Below, piece by piece: positions 9,202 through 17,103 of a stretch of 64,000 bases of DNA (position 1 is its first letter; every line of letters begins with the position of its first letter). The notes under the pieces are model-generated. The model saw only the letters and a program-made list of their open reading frames with translations, did not search any database and had not been told where the DNA came from. The stretch is taken from positions 1 through 64,000 of the forward strand of contig CAZUCC010000012.1 of NCBI GenBank assembly GCA_964619065.1, written 5' to 3'. Made by a program: the position numbers and the translations under genes. Source of the DNA: JANXUC01 sp964619065. GTDB taxonomy: Bacteria; Acidobacteriota; Terriglobia; Terriglobales; Acidobacteriaceae.

Positions 9202-9411
9202 CTATTTCGCCAGCCGTTGCAATAGTTCCTTACCGGACTTCTGTGCCTCACCAAAAGACTTCTGATATTCCCCGAACAAGCGGTTCAGCTCTAACGATTT
9301 ATCCGGCGTGAGTTGTTTGCGCAGCATCATGTCGCGCACGTGCACGGGGTTCGGCAGGATGGCTTCTTCGGCGATTTCCTCGAGGGCGGTTTTGGGGTCG
9401 TAGTGATACAT
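9202..9411 (-). CDS. small conserved-looking protein, unknown
   Basis: A protein of 69 aa from the ATG at 9411 (MYHYDPKTAL) or 93 aa from 9483. The longer form would overlap the end of kdsD by 22 bases. The sequence is charged and helical: EEIAEEAILPN, a VRDMMLRKQLT segment, then a probable coiled C-terminal helix. No Shine-Dalgarno is seen for the short form. It follows kdsD on the same strand and may be co-transcribed with it. No function is recognised. Confidence 0.5.
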   Translation of the reverse strand: MYHYDPKTALEEIAEEAILPNPVHVRDMMLRKQLTPDKSLELNRLFGEYQKSFGEAQKSGKELLQRLAK

Positions 9412-9461
9412 AACATTTGTAATTTTGTGATTTGGTAATGTTACACCCGGACGAGAATTCC

Positions 9462-10448
9462 CTAAACCATTTCCGTTCCCCACAAATCATGCAGGTGGAC
9501 AATTCCCAGTAGGTGGCGGTCACTATCGACGACGGCGAGAGAGGTAATCTTTTTTTCTTCCATGATGGCCAAAGCGGAGGCCGCGAATTCCTGTGGGCCG
9601 ATGGTTTTTGGATCGCGCGTCATGGACTCCCCCGCCGTGAGGTCGAGAGCATCTTTCCCACGATGTTCCAGCAGCCGCCGCAGGTCGCCATCGCTCACGA
9701 TGCCGACGAGCTTCCCACCCTCCACCACCGCGGCGACACCCAACTTTTTGCGGGACATTTCATAGATCACGTCGGGCATCTTCGTTCCCCGCGCCACCTG
9801 TGGCAGAGCGTCGCCGGAGTGCATGAGTGATTCCACCCGTGCCAGCTGCTTTCCCAGTTTCCCGCCGGGATGTAAATCCGCGAAGTCTTCCTCTTTGAAG
9901 CCGCGCTGTTCTGAAAGCGTCACTGCTAACGCATCGCCCAGAGCCAGCATGGTCGTGGTCGATGCCGTGGGTGCAAGTCCAAGCGAGCAGGCTTCTTTCG
10001 CGATCGAACAATCCAGGGCAACGTCGGCTGCGGAGGCCAGGGTGGAAAGTTTGTGCGCACCATTGCAGAGCGAATCGCCGGTCATGGAGATCAGCGGCAC
10101 GCCCAGGCGCTTGATCGTTGCCAGCAGGCGGAGAATCTCTTCCGTCTCGCCGCTATAGGAAAGCGCAATGACTACGTCGCCCGGGACCACCATGCCGAGA
10201 TCGCCGTGTACGGCTTCCACGGGATGCATAAACAGCGCAGGCGTCCCCGTGGAACTCAGCGTCGCCGCAATTTTGCGCGCCACAATGCCGCTCTTGCCCA
10301 TGCCCGTTACGACCACGCGTCCCCGGCAGCCGAACAGCAGTTCCACGGCACGCGCGAAGCGATCGGCCATCGAACCGGAGATTCGGTCTGCAAGCTTGCG
10401 CAGCGCTTCCGCCTCAATGCGAACCACATTTTCACCGACGTTCTTCAT
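9462..10448 (-). CDS. kdsD: D-arabinose 5-phosphate isomerase (KdsD/KpsF/GutQ family)
   Basis: A 328-aa isomerase converting ribulose 5-phosphate to arabinose 5-phosphate, the first committed step toward Kdo. An N-terminal SIS domain (about residues 40-170) contains the sugar-phosphate-binding segment G-M-G-K-S-G and an H-P-V-E-A-V-H-G-D-L motif with the family's active-site histidines. Two CBS domains follow (about residues 205-325). The length matches the family. The Kdo pathway is also represented by the KdsC-type phosphatase at 858-1481. The start ATG at 10448 is the natural one and no better alternative is seen. Confidence 0.93.
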   Translation of the reverse strand: MKNVGENVVRIEAEALRKLADRISGSMADRFARAVELLFGCRGRVVVTGMGKSGIVARKIAATLSSTGTPALFMHPVEAVHGDLGMVVPGDVVIALSYSGETEEILRLLATIKRLGVPLISMTGDSLCNGAHKLSTLASAADVALDCSIAKEACSLGLAPTASTTTMLALGDALAVTLSEQRGFKEEDFADLHPGGKLGKQLARVESLMHSGDALPQVARGTKMPDVIYEMSRKKLGVAAVVEGGKLVGIVSDGDLRRLLEHRGKDALDLTAGESMTRDPKTIGPQEFAASALAIMEEKKITSLAVVDSDRHLLGIVHLHDLWGTEMV

Positions 10449-10690
10449 GGGTTTGAATGCTATGGGAGCGAAGGCTGAATCTTAGCAAATTGGCAGTTTT
10501 GCGGCTGGGGGTTTTCAGAAATCACGGCGAAAAGATATGATTTTGCCATTCATGGCTGTCGGCTCTTGGCTGTCAGCTAAAACAAATCTTGTAACGTCTG
10601 GCGCGCTACAGTATCTGATAGTCAGGTAATTCAGAGAGAAGAAATCCCAGAGTTGGCCGATAGCCAACAGCCCAAACAAGAGGAACCCCC

Positions 10691-11098
10691 ATGACAGAGA
10701 AGACCGTCGAAAAAATTGTCAAAACCGAGCAGGAGTGGCGGGAGAAGCTCACGCCGGAACAGTTTCACGTGACCCGCGAGTGTGGCACCGAACCCGCATT
10801 TACCGGGAAGTACTGGAACAATAAGGAAACGGGTATGTACCACTGCATCGGCTGCGGCGCGCCGCTCTTCAAGTCCGATGCGAAGTTCGAATCTGGCACT
10901 GGCTGGCCCAGCTTCTACACGCCAGTGAGTCCCGACAGTGTCGTCGAGCACACAGACCGCAGCTACGGCATGTCGCGCACCGAAGTGCGGTGTGGCAGAT
11001 GCGATGCCCACCTCGGTCACGTTTTTCCGGATGGCCCGAAGCCTACAGGTCAGCGCTACTGCATGAACTCGGCGTCGCTGGATTTTAAGAAGGGGTAA
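10691..11098 (+). CDS. msrB: peptide-methionine (R)-S-oxide reductase
   Basis: A 135-aa MsrB that reduces the R epimer of methionine sulfoxide in proteins. Zinc is held by Cys52/Cys55 (C-I-G-C) and Cys101/Cys104 (C-G-R-C). The catalytic residue is Cys124 in R-Y-C-M-N-S-A-S-L, and a Trp-rich G-T-G-W-P-S-F motif lies near residue 70. It has a GAGG Shine-Dalgarno before ATG 10691. No signal peptide is present, so it is cytoplasmic. A bidirectional-looking terminator follows. Confidence 0.96.
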   Translation: MTEKTVEKIVKTEQEWREKLTPEQFHVTRECGTEPAFTGKYWNNKETGMYHCIGCGAPLFKSDAKFESGTGWPSFYTPVSPDSVVEHTDRSYGMSRTEVRCGRCDAHLGHVFPDGPKPTGQRYCMNSASLDFKKG

Positions 11099-11107
11099 AA
11101 AACAAAT

Positions 11108-11133
11108 GGCCTGTCTCCCAAAAGAGGCAGGCC
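11108..11133. terminator. bidirectional hairpin terminator
   Basis: A 10-bp stem with one G-U pair, GGCCTGTCTC at 11108-11117 and GAGGCAGGCC at 11124-11133, with a 6-base loop. A short A run lies upstream. It sits between convergent msrB and the bactofilin gene. Confidence 0.65.
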
Positions 11134-11170
11134 TAGATTTCGGCACGGAGAATGTAGGCTAAAACTTTGC

Positions 11171-11644
11171 TTAAGCGTGTGCCGCGAACGCCGCAGGTTT
11201 TTCCTCGGAGGCGTCTTTCTTTTCGCCCTTACCCGATTTCGCCAGGTCGATGCCGCCCTTCATGAACGCGCCTTCTTCGATGGTCAGCCGTTGCGCGTGA
11301 ATGTCGCCGGTGACCGAGCCATCGCTGCGGATATCGACGCGGTCTCCCACGTTCAGATTGCCTTCCACCTTTCCCATGACCACGACTTCGCGGGCGACGA
11401 CGGAGGCTACGATCACCCCATTGCGTCCCACAGTGACGCGGCTCTCCGGCATGTTAATGGTCCCTTCGATGCGGCCATCCACGTACAGGGTCTCCGCACC
11501 GGTGACTTCCCCTTTAATGAGAATAGAGCGGCCAATGGTGGCCTGCTCCGGCGAGGCTGCGAAAGTTTTCGCGCCAAATGGACTGGGCGCGGGTGCGGGC
11601 GCGATGCGCTCGGGCGTGGAGAACTTGTCGTTAGGCTGCAGCAT
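11171..11644 (-). CDS. bactofilin
   Basis: A 157-aa cytoskeletal bactofilin. The central domain (about residues 35-135) is a series of short beta repeats with alternating hydrophobic residues and many V-x-G turns (GEVTGAETLYVDGRIEG, GKVEGNLNVGDRVDIRS), as expected for the right-handed beta-helix that polymerises into filaments. It is flanked by a Pro-rich N-terminus and a Lys/Ala-rich tail. Bactofilins usually scaffold cell-wall or polarity proteins. Here the gene is some 6 kb from the penicillin-binding protein, so any link is only suggestive. Confidence 0.9.
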   Translation of the reverse strand: MLQPNDKFSTPERIAPAPAPSPFGAKTFAASPEQATIGRSILIKGEVTGAETLYVDGRIEGTINMPESRVTVGRNGVIVASVVAREVVVMGKVEGNLNVGDRVDIRSDGSVTGDIHAQRLTIEEGAFMKGGIDLAKSGKGEKKDASEEKPAAFAAHA

Positions 11645-11809
11645 GATTTTCGAGGCCTCAACTGGATCGGAAATTGTCCTGTGCGCCCGACACGAGAGGG
11701 GACTCAGCCGTGCGAAGGGATCACGTTGACTATCACAGAAAAATTTGGGCCCGGGCAGATTACGGAAGATCGTGTCCAGTGGAGAAACGATATTTGGGCA
11801 GTGCCCCTC

Positions 11810-13764
11810 TCACTCCGCCCCTTCCAGCACCTGCCCTAGTTCTTCCCATTCCGTCATCAACTGCGCTAGCTGGGAATGCTTACTTTCGAGGTCGAGATTC
11901 AGCCGCCTGGTTTCCTCCGCGCTCACAAAGCTCTGTAGACCGCTCTCGCAGATGACAATACCAGCCTCGACACGCGCGATTTCCTCCTCGATTTCCTGGC
12001 AACGCTCTTCCATTTGCTTGCGCTTGATCGGATTCAGTCGCCGGGCTTTGGCGTCGTCAACCTCCAAGCTGCCCGGAGAACCATTTCCATTGCTCGTGAC
12101 CGGCGTAACCGGAGATGAGGTTCCGCCAGTGCGGTCCGGTACCGCTTCCGCCACGTTCAAGCTCTGTTGCTTACGCCATAAGTAATCCTCGTAGTTCCCC
12201 GGATACACGTGGACGTGCCCATCCGCCACTTCCAGGACACGCGTTGCGAGCTTGTCGATGAAGTAGCGGTCGTGCGACACAAACACGACTGTGCCGGTGT
12301 ACTTCAACAGCGCGTCCAGCAGCACGTCCTTGGCGCGCATGTCGAGGTGGTTTGTGGGCTCGTCGAGCAAGAGAAAATTTGTGGGCCGCAGCAGCATTCG
12401 TAGCAGCGCATAGCGATTGCGTTCTCCGCCGGAAAGCACGCCAATCGGCTTGAACACATCGTCGTCGCGAAAGAGAAAACATCCCAGCAGATTCCGCAAT
12501 TCCGTCTGCGTGGACACCGGCGAGAACTGCCCCAGATCCTCAAGCACACGCGCCTCGGTATCCAGTTCTTTGTATTGATCCTGCGCAAAGTAGCCTGGTT
12601 CCGCGTTGTGGCCAAGCTTGAGTTCGCCTGCCGTGAGCGGATCTTTGCCTGCCAGCAACCGAATCAGAGTGGATTTGCCCGCGCAATTCCCGCCCACCAG
12701 TGCAACCCGGTCCCCGCGCCACATTACCAGATCGACGTCCTTTGGCCCTTCCCNNNNNNNNNNCTTTTAGAACCGTCGTGTAGCACGACTACGAGGTGTC
12801 CGCTTGACTTTGGCTGCGGAAAAGTTAAGTGAATCTTCTTTTCTTCCGGAGGCAGTTCAATGCTCTCAATTTTCTCCAATTCCTTGATGCGGCTCTGGAC
12901 CTGCTTCGCCTTGGTCGCCTGGTAACGGAAGCGATTGATGAAGATTTCCAACTGCTCGATGCGCTCCCGCTGATTCTTGGCCGCCGCCTGCAACTGCTCG
13001 AAACGAGCAGTTTTCTGATCCAGATACTTGGCATAGTTGCCGCTGTAGAAATACACCTTCTTGTTCCAGATTTCGACAATCTGATCTACTGTAGAGTCCA
13101 GAAAAAACCGGTCGTGCGAAATCAGGACGAAGGCGTGCGGATAGTTGTGCAAATAATCTTCCAGCCAGTTGCGCGCCTCGAGATCGAGATGGTTGGTCGG
13201 CTCGTCGAGCAGCAACAAATTGGGTTGCTGGAGCAAGAGTTTCGCCAGCGCAATGCGCATCTGCCACCCGCCGGAGAATTCCTCGGTGCGCCGCGTCCAA
13301 TCTTCCTTGCGGAATCCCAATCCGCTGAGTACCGCTCCGGCCTTGGCCTCGAGCGAATACCCATCACGCATGCGAAATTCATCTTGCAGCCGATGCAGGC
13401 GCTCGGACGCCTGCGTGTATTCCACTCCAGCCGGATCGAGTTCCGCCAGGCTGTGCGAAAGGGCTTCCATCTCCTGTTCCATCTCGCGCAGCTGGGCGAA
13501 AACTTTCATGCACTCGGCAAAAACAGTGTCGCCGCTCAGCGCCAGGCCATCCTGCGGCAAATAGCCAGCCGAAATGCTCTTCATGCTTTGAATGCTGCCG
13601 TAGTCCAGAGCTTCCAAGCCGGCCAGAACACGCAGCATGGTCGTTTTGCCCGTGCCGTTGGCTCCGACCAAACCAACACGGTCGCGCGGATTGATCTGCC
13701 AATCCGTGCCGTCGAACAAAAGCTTGTGACCGAACCGTTTACCTGCGCCTGTGAGTTGGATCAT
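11810..13764 (-). CDS. ABC-F family ATPase, interrupted by an assembly gap
   Basis: One gene in two visible pieces. The first half (12764-13764) holds ABC domain 1 with Walker A G-A-N-G-T-G-K-T-T, an F-S-G-G-W signature, L-L-L-D-E-P-T-N-H-L-D and the linker helices ending near H-L-T-F-P-Q-P-K. The second half (11810-12753) begins E-G-P-K-D-V-D-L-V in its own frame and holds ABC domain 2 with Walker A G-G-N-C-A-G-K-S, signature L-S-G-G-E-R and a C-terminal coiled coil. No membrane segments are present, so this is a ribosome-associated ABC-F protein (Uup/EttA-like) rather than a transporter. The apparent stop and frame change near 12724 follow from the arbitrary ten-N filler. Some 15-20 residues are probably missing. 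Confidence 0.9.
12754..12763. other. assembly gap (10 N)
   Basis: Ten consecutive N inside the ABC-F gene. Ten is a conventional placeholder, so the true gap length is unknown. The reading frame before and after it differs, which means the real length is not simply 10 bases. Confidence 0.99.
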
Positions 13765-14013
13765 GAAAAACTGGAGTCTCTAGGATTCTATGGCACGCCA
13801 TGTAAGTACAGCGGGATTGGAAGGCACCCGAAATGCAAATTGCAGCCGGAAAGGTGCAAAAAGTTGCCACGAGCCGCTAAAAATTTACCAAACTTTCAAG
13901 ATACCGCAACACCTCGTCTAACAAGCCAGCCTAGTCTGGCAAATCTGCTTTCGAAGTGCAGTGCCTGACCTTGTAGAATGCCCAAAATCTGGTTGGAGCC
14001 TGGTGGGATTTCC

Positions 14014-16386
14014 ATGATCGCTTCTTTCATCCGTATTCACATGCGTTTTGTTGCTTTCAGTGTGTGGTTCTTGTTGGTGGTATGTGGTCTGGCCTATGCG
14101 GGCGTCGGAACAGTGCGAGGAGCCATTACCGACCCCAGCGGCGCGGTTGTTCCGCACGCCATCGTAAAGCTCGGCAGCCAACTCTCGGGGTATGCTGTGA
14201 CCACCGTCGCCGACGACCAAGGACGCTACACCTTCAACAGCGTGCCGTTTGCCCAGTTCACCCTCACGGCTGAAGCACAAGGTTTCCAACCAGCGATCCG
14301 CACGGATCACCTGCGTTCCAGCGTACCTCTAATTCTGAACCTGCAATTGGCGCCCCCACAGTCGAAAGAGTCCGTGACCGTGACCGAACGAGCTCCGCTC
14401 CTTGAGACCGCTTCAACCACCACACATCACGACATCGAAGAGGAAGAAGTCGAGCGCAGTCCGAGCACGCAGCCGCAGCTCGCCATGTCGAGCCTGCTGG
14501 AATCCGTTCCCGGCGTGATCCCTGAAGAAAATGGCCGTCTGCACGTCCGGGGCTCCGAAGGCCAGGTGCAATATGTCGTCGACGGCGTCCCGATCTTCGA
14601 GAATATGTCCGGCGTATTCTCGACCGCGCTGGACGAAGACGACTTACACTCCTCCGACATTGTGACGGGGAATCTGCCCGCGGAATTCGCGGGACGCACC
14701 TCCGCCGTCGTCACGGTGGACACAAAGACCGGCCTGAACGCGCCCTGGAATGGGTCCCTCTCGTTATTCGGAGGTTCCTTTGATAGTGGTGGCGCCAATC
14801 TTGAGATTAGCGGGAATCTACACAAGAAAGTTGGGGTTTTCCTGAGCGCGCAGACCAACCGCACCCGCCGTTATCTGGACCCTCCGGAAATTGAGAGCTT
14901 GCACAATGCCGGTGGTGCGGCCCAACTCTTTACCCGGTTCGACTGGGCGCCTTCCGAGCACGATACGTTTCACCTGAATCTCTCCACCAACGGTACGGAT
15001 TTCCAGGTCGCGAACACCGTGGACCAACAGGACTTGGGGCAGAAACAGCGTCAGGAACGCCGCGATGATTCCGAATCGCTCGGTTGGACCCACCTGTTTA
15101 ACAACACCACCGTGAGTGAGTTGTTGGTATACCGCCGTGCCAGCATTGGCCGCTTGCTTGATCCCGACCTCACGGGCACGCCTTTCTTTGTTGGCCTGCA
15201 CGACCGTACGGAGACCGAGGGTTTGCACGCCAGCCTCAGCCATGAGTGGGGACGCCATTCCTTCAAGTTCGGGGTTCAGTCGCATCGGCTTGGCCTGCAC
15301 GAGAATTTCGCGCTTGCCGCAACCAGCGACGAGATTCTGGACGATCCTACAAATCCGGCTTCGCAGTTTCCCATCGACAACCCGTTCCTTTTTCAGGGCC
15401 GCCGCAACGGCTACGAAGTGGGAGGGTTTGCTCAGGACCGCATCCGCATTCGCCATCTCACGCTTGATCTCGGCCTTCGTCTCGACAAATACAGCTTGCT
15501 CGCCAAGAACGCCGCCGCCAGCCCCCGCGTAGGCGTCGCGTACTACTTCGAAAAAACCGGAACCGTAGTGCGAGCTTCCTACAACCGTATGTTCCAAACT
15601 CCGGCCATCGAAAACCTTCTTCTCGCGTCCGCACCCGAGGCTGCGGTATTTGTTCCTGGCGTCCGCTATGGTCCGGTCCCGCCGGAGTGGCAGAACGTGT
15701 ACGAAGTCGGTCTCCAGCAACAGATCACCAAGCACGTCCGGCTGGACGTGACACGCTACGTCAAGAACGCTCGCAATTTTTCCGACGATGAGCAGTTCCT
15801 CGAAACCGGCATTGTTTTCCCGCTGACCATTGCTCGCGGCGACGTCCGCGGTCTCGAAGCCCGCTTGGACGTGCGCGCATACCACGGTCTTGGTGGCTAC
15901 TTGAGCTATGCCAACTCCAAGGCGCTGGGAACCACGCCCGTCACCGGCGGCTTGCCCATCGGCTCGGGCCCGCAGCTCACTCCGAATGTGAAGTTTCCGG
16001 GCGATCAGGATGAGCGCAATGAAGGGCAGTTCGGCGTGACCTACGCCCATAAGTCCGGGTTCTGGACTGCTTTTACCGGTCGCTATGATAGTGGCGTTCC
16101 GTCTGAAGTCGATCCGAGTGACGCCACGAGCGGTGAAATCGACCCCCGCATCGTCCCCGAATTGGACTTCGACCGCGGCCGCATCAAGCCGCGCGCATTG
16201 TTTAACGCCGCAGGCGGGTACGAGTTGATGCGGGAATCTTCCCACCCCATCTCGTTGCAACTTAGCGTCAACAACATCACCGACCGGCTCTACCTCTATA
16301 ATTTCCGCAGCATTTTCTCGGGGACACACGTGGGCCGCCCCCGCGAATTCACCGGACGGATTACGTTCCACTTCAAGGGACGGTAA
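14014..16386 (+). CDS. TonB-dependent receptor with carboxypeptidase-regulatory N-terminal domain
   Basis: A 790-aa outer-membrane receptor. In order: signal peptide (about residues 1-30, ending LAYA), a carboxypeptidase-regulatory-like beta sandwich (about 33-115, GTVRGAITDPSGAVVPHAIV), a plug domain (about 125-240, with L-H-V-R-G-S-E-G), and a beta barrel ending in the aromatic-terminated pattern I-T-F-H-F-K-G-R. ATG 14014 follows GGTGGG. The substrate cannot be read. Directly downstream is a small frameshifted ORF that is duplicated after a receptor remnant at 21370. A 249-base stretch before the gene (13765-14013) shows nothing recognisable. Confidence 0.9.
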   Translation: MIASFIRIHMRFVAFSVWFLLVVCGLAYAGVGTVRGAITDPSGAVVPHAIVKLGSQLSGYAVTTVADDQGRYTFNSVPFAQFTLTAEAQGFQPAIRTDHLRSSVPLILNLQLAPPQSKESVTVTERAPLLETASTTTHHDIEEEEVERSPSTQPQLAMSSLLESVPGVIPEENGRLHVRGSEGQVQYVVDGVPIFENMSGVFSTALDEDDLHSSDIVTGNLPAEFAGRTSAVVTVDTKTGLNAPWNGSLSLFGGSFDSGGANLEISGNLHKKVGVFLSAQTNRTRRYLDPPEIESLHNAGGAAQLFTRFDWAPSEHDTFHLNLSTNGTDFQVANTVDQQDLGQKQRQERRDDSESLGWTHLFNNTTVSELLVYRRASIGRLLDPDLTGTPFFVGLHDRTETEGLHASLSHEWGRHSFKFGVQSHRLGLHENFALAATSDEILDDPTNPASQFPIDNPFLFQGRRNGYEVGGFAQDRIRIRHLTLDLGLRLDKYSLLAKNAAASPRVGVAYYFEKTGTVVRASYNRMFQTPAIENLLLASAPEAAVFVPGVRYGPVPPEWQNVYEVGLQQQITKHVRLDVTRYVKNARNFSDDEQFLETGIVFPLTIARGDVRGLEARLDVRAYHGLGGYLSYANSKALGTTPVTGGLPIGSGPQLTPNVKFPGDQDERNEGQFGVTYAHKSGFWTAFTGRYDSGVPSEVDPSDATSGEIDPRIVPELDFDRGRIKPRALFNAAGGYELMRESSHPISLQLSVNNITDRLYLYNFRSIFSGTHVGRPREFTGRITFHFKGR

Positions 16387-16742
16387 AAAATTTGTTGGAT
16401 GCCCTGCGAGTCTATACAGAGCAATGATTTAGCTCTGCTGCGACGCATTTGCCTAATGGTTTTCTCGCAGTTCATGCGACTACGGCAGCTCAGCAGCAAG
16501 CTGCAGCAGCCCACCAGAATGAAGTAACGGTGGACCAAAATGAGGTGCAACGAGTGGGCAGCAACGTATCCCGGTTGCCGAATCAGCAGTCGCTGGCGCC
16601 CCAGGACCAAGTGACAATCAGTCGGCCGCGCAAGCGAAGCAAGCGGCGTCAGTCGTGAATAAACATTACGGCGGTCACACGTAGGGAACTGGGGTAGCCG
16701 CGCATTCTTTCCGCCGGCTTCAGTCACAATTCTAGGGACGAG
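16336..16742 (+). repeat. duplicated segment, copy 1 (receptor 3' end plus small ORF)
   Basis: This segment is homologous to 21370-21823 over the receptor's last 16 codons, an AGAGC...GCTCT hairpin region, a small ORF and a downstream CACAAYTCTAGGSACG block. It differs by many substitutions and small indels. The intergenic stretch 16387-16752 holds only this and the small pseudogene. Confidence 0.8.
16449..16685 (+). pseudogene. frameshifted copy of a small Gln/Ala-rich protein gene
   Basis: The frame from 16449 reads AVHATTAAQQQAAAAHQNEV..., closely matching the protein at 21535-21768, up to Q-D-Q-V-T-I-S. After that it diverges into RPRKRSKRRQS and stops at 16658. Shifting by one base restores SAAQAKQAASVVNKHYGGHT and a stop at 16683, matching the other copy's ending KHYGGHK. 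A one-base deletion near 16625 explains this. It is either a pseudogene or an assembly error. Confidence 0.6.
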
Positions 16743-16752
16743 ATCAGCGGAG

Positions 16753-16962
16753 CTACTTCGGAGGGTTTTCTGTTGACTGCAATTCGCGCGCATGGGCGAG
16801 AAGCTTTTTCAGCTTGCCTTCGATCGAGGCATCGCCGATGTGTTCTTCCTGAAGAATACCGTCTGCGTCAATTGTAAGGTGTTCGGAATCCGCTAAGCGC
16901 AAACCCCAGATACGAAAAAGCCAGGCGCTGTACCTCAACAATGAGCGCAAAATAGTACACAT
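16753..16962 (-). CDS. possible small protein
   Basis: About 69 aa from an ATG at 16962 with a GGGA element before it. A hydrophobic N-terminal part (ILRSLLRYSAWLFRIWGL) is followed by a charged helical tail. It is divergent from the next TonB receptor. No family is recognised and it may not be real. Confidence 0.3.
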   Translation of the reverse strand: MCTILRSLLRYSAWLFRIWGLRLADSEHLTIDADGILQEEHIGDASIEGKLKKLLAHARELQSTENPPK

Positions 16963-17103
16963 CTTCCCATCTACTATCGTCGGTAATAGATTGATTCTAT
17001 TGACTTTATTCATTAAAGATTAACGCGTTCGCCGTGTCGTCGTAACAACACACGATTATCCTCGGGGCTCTTAAAAAACACGAATCTAAGGATGATCGGG
17101 TCC

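Noticed and set aside
12829..13968. Plus-strand open frame opposite the ABC-F gene
   Set aside because: Walker A, signature and Walker B motifs are on the minus strand, so this is a shadow frame.
14818..16371. Long antisense open frame (about 517 codons) opposite the TonB receptor
   Set aside because: The plus strand encodes a coherent receptor with plug and barrel. The antisense frame has no recognisable domain and is a GC-rich shadow.
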